DNA of 6,777 nucleotides, taken from contig SMWH01000137.1 of assembly GCA_004357005.1 (NCBI GenBank), forward strand, positions 1 to 6,777, in the 5' to 3' direction. The notes under the pieces were generated by a model. That model made no database searches and was not told where the DNA came from. It was given only the letters and a program-made list of their open reading frames with translations. The DNA comes from Gammaproteobacteria bacterium. GTDB lineage: Bacteria; Pseudomonadota; Gammaproteobacteria; SMWH01. This document shows, piece after piece, positions 1 through 4,424 of this stretch. The translations under genes were made by a program, and so were the position numbers. Every line of letters begins with the position of its first letter. The first letter of the stretch is position 1.

Positions 1-1
1 C

Positions 2-64
2 CCGAGGGGTTACCAGAAGGTGGATCGCATCGAGGTGAAGCTGCCACCCGACATAAGTTTGTGA
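2..64 (+). CDS. Possible 3' end of an upstream gene, product unknown (5' end outside window)
   Basis: Frame 2 is open from the left edge to a TGA at 62-64 and reads PRGYQKVDRIEVKLPPDISL. The alternating hydrophobic and charged pattern (VDRIEVKL) looks like a genuine C-terminal beta strand rather than random translation. Frame 1 is also open, to a TAA at 67-69, but its product is rich in Gly, His and Arg and less protein-like. I do not recognise the family. If real, the gene ends 67 nt before the ATPase start and could be in the same transcript. With only 20 residues visible, the reading frame is a judgement and not proven. Confidence 0.4.
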   Translation, partial: PRGYQKVDRIEVKLPPDISL

Positions 65-131
65 CGTAAGTCCCTGATTGTGGGCGATTTACTTGCATTG
101 CTGAACCGAAAGGGGCCATGCTGGGCGTTCC

Positions 132-1922
132 ATGACCGAAACGGCAACCAAAACCCATTCCGGTGAGCGCCGGCTCAACCTCGACGAGACCATCGAGCGG
201 CTCGTGGAGGACGAAATGCTGACGCGCGAGGATACCGGCAATCTGCGCGTAGCCGGTCACCGCAGCCGCCAGGACGTCCACCCGCTGGTTGTGGTTGCCA
301 ACCAGAAGATCAACAGCGCCAACACGCCACACAAGCCACTGAGCCTTGAGCGGCTGACCCAGTGGCTGGCGGAAAAAGCCGATCTCCCCTACATCAAGAT
401 CGATCCACTGAAGATCGATCGTCAGGCCGTTGCGGGCGTCGTGTCCTATGCCTATGCCTCCCGTTACCGAATCCTGCCCATTGAAGTGGGTCCGGATTAC
501 GTGGTGATGGCGACTTCCGAACCGTTTCTTCAGGAATGGCGGGGGGACCTGCAACACATCCTGCGCAAGGAAATCAGGGTCAAGCTCGCCAACCCCCTGG
601 ATGTAAACCGCTACCTCATGGAGTTCTACGGGCTGTCCAAGTCCATCAAGGGCGCCGCGGTGTCCGGCGGACAGACGGTCAGCGGGATTCTGAATTTTGA
701 GCAGCTGTTGGAGTTGGGGCAGGCGGGCAAGCTCGATGCAGAAGACCAACATGTCGTCAACATCGTGGATTGGTTGTTGCAGTTCGCTTTCGAACAACGC
801 GCCAGTGACATACATCTGGAGCCGCGCCGGGAGATGAGCAACGTCCGTTTCCGTATCGACGGCGTGCTTCATCAGGTTTATCAAATACCAACGCCCGTCA
901 TGAGTGCGGTGACGAGTCGCATCAAGATTCTCGGGCGCATGGATGTGGCGGAAAAGCGCCGTCCCCAGGACGGGCGTCTGAAAACCCGTTCACCCAACGG
1001 CCAGGAAATCGAGATGCGTCTGTCCACGATGCCCACGGCTTTCGGAGAAAAATGCGTTATGCGTATTTTCGATCCGGACATCGTGCTCAAGGATTTTTCC
1101 GAGCTGGGTTTCTCCCCGAAAGAGGCCGATACCTGGCGGCACATGGTGGAACGGCCCAACGGCATCGTGCTGGTAACGGGCCCGACCGGTTCGGGAAAAA
1201 CCACGACGCTGTATTCCACGATGAAAACGCTGGCTCGGCCTGAGGTCAATGTATGTACCATTGAAGATCCCATTGAAATGGTATGGCCCCAGTTCAACCA
1301 GATGCAGGTGCAACCGCAAATCGGTCTGAACTTCGCCTCGGGTGTGCGCACTCTGTTGCGCCAGGACCCGGACATCATCATGGTGGGCGAGATCCGCGAT
1401 GTGGAAACCGCGGAGATGGCCATCCAGGCATCCCTGACCGGCCACCTCGTCCTCAGTACCTTGCACACCAACGATGCGCCGTCGGCGATCACTCGCTTGC
1501 TGGATATTGGCGTTCCCTATTACCTGATCCAGTGCACGGTGACGGGTATCGTCGCGCAGCGTCTCGTGAGAACGTTGTGTCCGCATTGCAAACAGGAAAG
1601 TACGATCGAAGCGGCGGTCTGGAAATCGCTTATCCATCCGTGGAAGGCGGCCATGCCCGGGACGGTTTACATCCCCAAGGGCTGTCTCGAATGCCGCGAT
1701 ACCGGCTACCTGGGTCGTACGGCGCTGTTCGAGATGCTGACCATCACGCCGGGCATCAAGAGGCGTATCACCAAGGACACGGATCTGGAACCCATCCGCA
1801 AGCAGGCGTTGAAGGACGGCATGCGGCCGCTCAGGATCAGTGCGGCCTATCAGATCAAGGGCGGCGTTACCTCCGTCGAAGAAGCCCTCAAGGTCGCACC
1901 CCCTGTCGAAATCGAAGACTAA
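132..1922 (+). CDS. GspE/PulE/PilB-family secretion (type II secretion / type IV pilus) hexameric ATPase
   Basis: Cytoplasmic AAA-like traffic ATPase of 596 aa; family members hydrolyse ATP as a hexamer to drive pseudopilus or pilus assembly at an inner-membrane platform. Residues 1-80 are a poorly conserved polar extension and about 85-165 fit the T2SSE_N/MshEN fold. The arginine-rich domain before the motor has DIHLEP (226-231) and RFRIDG (239-244). The motor shows Walker A GPTGSGKT (350-357, K356), Asp box TIEDP (376-380), Walker B DPDIIMVGE (412-420, E420) and His box TGHLVLSTLHTND (436-448). A zinc site follows, CPHC (483-486) and CLEC (518-521). It is longer than a typical GspE (about 500 aa) and nearer PilB/MshE. 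The ATG at 132 is the only start after the in-frame TGA at 102-104; the nearest Shine-Dalgarno-like run, GAAAGGGG at 108-115, sits unusually far upstream (16 nt). No GspF, pilin or secretin gene is visible, so the system it serves is unresolved. The family call is secure; the subtype is not. Confidence 0.96.
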   Translation: MTETATKTHSGERRLNLDETIERLVEDEMLTREDTGNLRVAGHRSRQDVHPLVVVANQKINSANTPHKPLSLERLTQWLAEKADLPYIKIDPLKIDRQAVAGVVSYAYASRYRILPIEVGPDYVVMATSEPFLQEWRGDLQHILRKEIRVKLANPLDVNRYLMEFYGLSKSIKGAAVSGGQTVSGILNFEQLLELGQAGKLDAEDQHVVNIVDWLLQFAFEQRASDIHLEPRREMSNVRFRIDGVLHQVYQIPTPVMSAVTSRIKILGRMDVAEKRRPQDGRLKTRSPNGQEIEMRLSTMPTAFGEKCVMRIFDPDIVLKDFSELGFSPKEADTWRHMVERPNGIVLVTGPTGSGKTTTLYSTMKTLARPEVNVCTIEDPIEMVWPQFNQMQVQPQIGLNFASGVRTLLRQDPDIIMVGEIRDVETAEMAIQASLTGHLVLSTLHTNDAPSAITRLLDIGVPYYLIQCTVTGIVAQRLVRTLCPHCKQESTIEAAVWKSLIHPWKAAMPGTVYIPKGCLECRDTGYLGRTALFEMLTITPGIKRRITKDTDLEPIRKQALKDGMRPLRISAAYQIKGGVTSVEEALKVAPPVEIED

Positions 1923-2055
1923 TTCGGGGACAGTTACCTCATTTAATTGGGGGACAGTTCCCCCATTTCCGCTAAGCACCCGTTCCGATAGTGTCGGATG
2001 TCATTGGAAATGGGGGAACTGTCCCCGAATTAAATGAGGTAACTGTCCCCGAATT
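1921..2055. repeat. 135-bp palindromic REP/BIME-like element with four GGGGACAGTT units
   Basis: Two 50-bp arms, 1921-1970 and 2006-2055, are reverse complements with one mismatch (G1949 against C2027), separated by a 35-nt centre. Each arm has two related 19-bp units: an outer one, GGGGACAGTTACCTCATTT (1926-1944, repeated inverted at 2032-2050), and an inner one, GGGGACAGTTCCCCCATTT (1950-1968, repeated inverted at 2008-2026). Both ends are AATTC/GAATT. The inner unit also folds on itself (GGGGGA, CAGT loop, TCCCCC, 1949-1964), and the centre has a 5-bp stem TCCGA/TCGGA (1984-1988, 1994-1998). From general knowledge, GGGGACAGTT-type units are scattered in gammaproteobacterial genomes near IS200-like REP-associated transposases; no transposase is encoded here, so this copy would be non-autonomous. 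It lies between convergent genes and could block read-through from both sides or stabilise 3' ends, which is inference. The structure is directly visible; the family assignment is less sure. Confidence 0.9.
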
Positions 2056-2166
2056 CGCTGTGCTCACGCCTTTCTCGCGGTCACACCGCCCACCGGACGG
2101 AAACCAAAAAGGACACGGCTGCGGGCCGCTCAACTTGCAGGTCTGTCCATTCCCGGCAGGCTTCGG

Positions 2167-3072
2167 TTAGAAAGGGAGGGGTTCCCCCTCCCGGGCGGTT
2201 CGTTCCGCGTAGGCTTCCTGAAGTTTGCCCGTGAGAGGGCCTTTTTTGCCATCGCCGATGGTACGCCCGTCGATCTCGAACACCGGCGCCAGTTCTCCCA
2301 TGGTGCCGGTGGTGAACATCTCGTCCGCGGCGTAGACCTCAGCCAGGGAGATGCGACGTACGATCGTGGGGATATCCAGTCGGGGCCCCAGTTCCAGCAC
2401 CACGCTGCGGGTGATGCCCGGCAGGCAACTGTCCGCCTGTGGCGTGAGCAGTTCGCCGTTGCGTATGAAAAACACATTGGTGGCATTGGTCTCGGAAACG
2501 AAGCCGTCCACATCCAGCATCAAAGCGTCGTGGGCGCCGGCGGCGTTGGCTTCGATCTTGGCGAGAATGTTGTTGATGAGATTGTTGTGATGGATTTTCG
2601 AGTCAATGCATTCGGGGGTGTTGCGCCGAACCGCCGAGGTGATCAACCGGATGCCATCAGAGGAGTACACAGGTGCTTTCCATTCTGCCAGCACGATCAG
2701 GCAGGGACCGTACTGGTTGAGCCGCGGGTCCATGCCCGATGTGACCTTCATGCCGCGGGTGAGTGTCAAACGGATATGCGTGTTGTCACGCATTCCGTTG
2801 GCTTCCAGTGTTTCAAAAATCGCCTTTTTTATTTCTGCTCGCGTCGGTACTTCGGCGAAGGCCATGGCCTTCGCCGAGGCGAACATGCGATCCAGATGCG
2901 CATCCAGCCTGAAAATTCGTCCGTCGTAGACCCGCAATCCCTCCCACACCCCGTCACCGCCCTGAACCGAACTGTCGAAGACGGATACGGTGGCGTCGGC
3001 GCGCGGGACGAGGCGGCCCCCCACGTGAACCATGATGTTTTCGTTGCGTGGATCGGGAAGCTTGGGGCTCAT
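2167..3072 (-). CDS. Class IV PLP-dependent aminotransferase (branched-chain / D-amino acid aminotransferase-like)
   Basis: Fold-type IV PLP enzyme, 301 aa, a normal full length; members move an amino group between an amino acid and a 2-oxo acid in the cytoplasm. The N-terminal domain has GDGVWEGLRVYDG (39-51) and RLDAHLDRMF (55-64). The Schiff-base lysine is K159 in SKIHHNNLINN (158-168). FVSETNATNVFF (191-202) holds the conserved glutamate E194, and LPGITR (217-222) and TTGTMGELAPV (254-264) form the cofactor phosphate and active-site loops. Trp replaces the usual Phe in the xFEGxR motif and SKIHHNN replaces the usual IlvE-type lysine segment, so this is a distinct subgroup and ilvE is not asserted. 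These motifs match, from memory, the C-terminal half of plant branched-chain aminotransferase-like proteins. The start is fixed by AGGAG five bases upstream and by the 4-nt overlap with the preceding sulfotransferase gene, implying coupled translation. Substrate is unknown. Confidence 0.93.
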   Translation of the reverse strand: MSPKLPDPRNENIMVHVGGRLVPRADATVSVFDSSVQGGDGVWEGLRVYDGRIFRLDAHLDRMFASAKAMAFAEVPTRAEIKKAIFETLEANGMRDNTHIRLTLTRGMKVTSGMDPRLNQYGPCLIVLAEWKAPVYSSDGIRLITSAVRRNTPECIDSKIHHNNLINNILAKIEANAAGAHDALMLDVDGFVSETNATNVFFIRNGELLTPQADSCLPGITRSVVLELGPRLDIPTIVRRISLAEVYAADEMFTTGTMGELAPVFEIDGRTIGDGKKGPLTGKLQEAYAERTAREGEPLPF

Positions 3073-3821
3073 GTGGACTCCTGTTCGTCCGTGGGAGCGC
3101 GGATGGCTCGTTCCAGCAGTTCAGCGTAGTAGGGCTGGCAGGCGTCGATCAGCGGCCGGAGATTGTCAGGCACGGGATCGGTCTTTGGCTGGTAGGGCGC
3201 GAACCCGGTGGAGCGGTGGACATTGGCATACCAGTGTGGCGCCCACATGCCATCGTAGGGTTTCGGGCCCGTCTCCCACCGCAGCATGCACCTGTCGAAG
3301 GGGATATCAACCTGTTCGCAGAGCTGTGTCAGTACCGCGGCGGGGTTCAGCAGCAGTTCGCGGGATTCGAGCACGACCGGCGTTTGGCCCAGGTTTTCGA
3401 GTTGTTCGATCAATTCCAGCTGTTGAGGGAAGCCGGTATCGCGAATACCCGGTTCCCCCAGCGCCTGCGCCAGCGACGGCACCATCTGCTCAGGGTCCCG
3501 GGTGAGCAGCACGTTGATGGTTTGTGTCAGAAAGTCCAGATCGAGCCCGACGAGATGATGCGTCATGTTCTTGAAGAACATCAGCGGGCGGTCACAGGCG
3601 CCGAGTATCACAGATTCCACGACCCGCTCACCGTCGCAATCCATTGCCGCAATGACTTCATCGGCTCCCGGGTGCGGCGCACCGGTATGCTTCAGGTAAT
3701 AGCCATACAGTGGTTCGTCCCAGACCCGCGTGTCCGGGCGCTGGGCGAAGGAGTACATCAGCGCCGTGGAGATGTTGCGCGGGCTGGACCAGAGACTGAT
3801 GCGTCGCTGTGTGTTGGGCAT
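3069..3821 (-). CDS. Sulfotransferase-fold P-loop protein, first gene of an operon with the aminotransferase
   Basis: Protein of 250 aa with the features of PAPS-dependent sulfotransferases, which move a sulfuryl group from 3'-phosphoadenylyl sulfate to an acceptor. The 5'-phosphosulfate loop is near the N-terminus, LWSSPRNISTALM (10-22). A 3'-phosphate-binding strand follows as LLTRDPEQMVPSL (105-117), with Arg108 and Ser116 eight residues apart as in the family. KNMTHH (84-89) may supply catalytic Lys/His residues. The C-terminal part has WETGPKPYDGMWAPHWY (182-198) and HRSTGF (202-207), typical of a subgroup I associate with the N-terminal half of plant branched-chain aminotransferase-like fusion proteins. 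No signal peptide or membrane segment is evident, so it should be cytoplasmic. Its TGA (3071-3069) overlaps the ATG of the aminotransferase gene (3072-3070). It opens the operon; the Shine-Dalgarno before ATG 3821 is weak (GAGTGATCC). Whether it truly transfers sulfate, and to what, is unknown. Confidence 0.85.
   Translation of the reverse strand: MPNTQRRISLWSSPRNISTALMYSFAQRPDTRVWDEPLYGYYLKHTGAPHPGADEVIAAMDCDGERVVESVILGACDRPLMFFKNMTHHLVGLDLDFLTQTINVLLTRDPEQMVPSLAQALGEPGIRDTGFPQQLELIEQLENLGQTPVVLESRELLLNPAAVLTQLCEQVDIPFDRCMLRWETGPKPYDGMWAPHWYANVHRSTGFAPYQPKTDPVPDNLRPLIDACQPYYAELLERAIRAPTDEQEST
3078..3082 (-). promoter_or_regulatory. Ribosome binding site (AGGAG) of the aminotransferase gene
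   Basis: On the minus strand AGGAG lies five bases before the ATG at 3072, inside the last codons of the sulfotransferase gene. It is a near-consensus Shine-Dalgarno sequence at good spacing. It favours the ATG at 3072 over the internal ATG at residue 14 (MVHVGG) and supports translational coupling across the ATGA overlap. Confidence 0.8.
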
Positions 3822-3948
3822 GGATCACTCGGCGGGGCTAATCCTAGCAGCGATAAGCAGGAGCGCAATGCCGGCGATGTTGTGCCGGTCAAAACCGGCT
3901 AACATTCGCAGCAGCGGGCGTTGCGCCCCACAGGAGATTGTCGAGCTG
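3822..3948. other. Divergent intergenic region with two small perfect hairpins
   Basis: This 127-bp gap separates the minus-strand sulfotransferase operon from the plus-strand zinc-ribbon gene, so promoters for both should lie here or nearby. Two perfect inverted repeats stand out: GCCGGT-CAAA-ACCGGC (3884-3899; 6-bp stem, 4-nt loop) and GGGCG-TTG-CGCCC (3916-3928; 5-bp stem). The first is central enough to be an operator; the second is just ahead of the CAGGAG ribosome binding site (3931-3936) and could fold in the mRNA leader. Neither function is proven. No convincing sigma-70 promoter is seen. Confidence 0.45.
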
Positions 3949-4284
3949 ATGCAGTGTCCCGAATGTTGCGTTGAGGTACCTTTCTGGCGCGTTTTGCTCA
4001 TGCAGTTTCGTGCGGGTGGTGGTTATTGCAGTCAATGTCGCACGCTTTTCGAACCGATCTTCACACTGCGGGCATGCATCAACATGGGCTTGATCATCGC
4101 TGCGTTGTCTGCAGCGCTTGGGTGGGCGTTTGGCGGAAATGCGTGGGTCATGCTCAGCGCGGGATTCGTGGGGCTTTTCACCGGCGGGGTGCTGATACCG
4201 GCGTTGCTGGTTCAGATACGGGTGTATCCGCTCAAGCGCAAGCGGGAGGGGCCTGACTGGATGCGCAGCGCCTCGGGGCGTTAG
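3949..4284 (+). CDS. Small zinc-ribbon membrane protein, function unknown
   Basis: Protein of 111 aa that I cannot assign to a named family. It opens with a probable four-cysteine zinc ribbon, CPEC (3-6) and CSQC (27-30), resembling the cysteine-rich heads of small DUF983-like membrane proteins. Two hydrophobic stretches follow, about 43-63 (from INMGLIIAALSAALGWAF) and 67-89 (VMLSAGFVGLFTGGVLIPAL), joined by a very short FGGNA turn, suggesting a helical hairpin in the inner membrane. The tail is basic (PLKRKRE, 94-100), which by the positive-inside rule places both ends in the cytoplasm. The reading frame is open further upstream, to about 3730, but that part is antisense to the sulfotransferase gene; ATG 3949 has CAGGAG 12 nt ahead and puts the CxxC at the start. 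The stop TAG abuts the inverted-repeat element that follows. Confidence 0.72.
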   Translation: MQCPECCVEVPFWRVLLMQFRAGGGYCSQCRTLFEPIFTLRACINMGLIIAALSAALGWAFGGNAWVMLSAGFVGLFTGGVLIPALLVQIRVYPLKRKREGPDWMRSASGR

Positions 4285-4415
4285 AAACGCTCTCAGGTCG
4301 CGCGATAGTGCGTTGAAACCCGACTCAAAATGCTCATGGACTGCGCGTACGTTCCGCTTTTTCGCAGGCCATTGTTCGGCCCGGGCCTTGTCCCGCACTC
4401 ACCTGAGAGCTTTTC
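4284..4415. repeat. 132-bp element bounded by 15-bp inverted repeats (MITE-like candidate)
   Basis: The ends, 4284-4298 (GAAACGCTCTCAGGT) and 4401-4415 (ACCTGAGAGCTTTTC), are inverted repeats matching at 14 of 15 positions, with an uninterrupted 10-bp core. The 102-nt interior holds a perfect 10-bp palindrome GGCCCGGGCC (4378-4387) and no credible gene. The left end is the last base of the upstream gene's TAG, and the right end is 9 bp from the stop of the convergent minus-strand gene. It could be a miniature transposable element, an intergenic repeat, or a long-range stem at converging 3' ends. The interior is too long for a standard intrinsic terminator, although TTTT follows the right arm's GAGAGC in the plus direction. 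No target-site duplication is evident. Confidence 0.6.
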
Positions 4416-4424
4416 AAAAGCCTG

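Noticed and set aside
990..1979. Long minus-strand open frames opposite the ATPase gene (329 and 203 codons)
   Set aside because: They are antisense to a gene with complete, ordered ATPase motifs, show no recognisable domain, and are expected by chance in GC-rich DNA.
1926..2050. Four-unit repeat considered as a small CRISPR array
   Set aside because: Two units are direct and two inverted, the gap between direct units is 5 bp, and there are no spacers of uniform length or cas genes.
2106..2128. Weak terminator-like CGGC/GCCG stem before T5 on the minus strand after the aminotransferase gene
   Set aside because: The stem is only 4 bp and six bases separate it from the T-run; the nearby 135-bp palindrome is a far stronger 3'-end structure.
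3841..3868. Candidate minus-strand promoter, TTGCGC / 16 nt / TAGGAT, before the sulfotransferase gene
   Set aside because: Both boxes match the consensus only loosely and it would give a leader of only about 13 nt; not distinguishable from chance.
2530..3902. Plus-strand open frames of 199, 157 and 284 codons across the operon
   Set aside because: They lie opposite the aminotransferase and sulfotransferase genes, whose catalytic motifs and overlap architecture are clear; the antisense products show no domain.
3889..4398. Minus-strand 169-codon frame over the zinc-ribbon gene and into the repeat
   Set aside because: Its start lies inside the inverted-repeat element and its product is a low-confidence His/Arg-rich sequence. 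The plus strand has CxxC pairs, two membrane helices and a ribosome site. The first 40 residues look slightly protein-like, so a decayed fragment carried in the repeat is not fully excluded.
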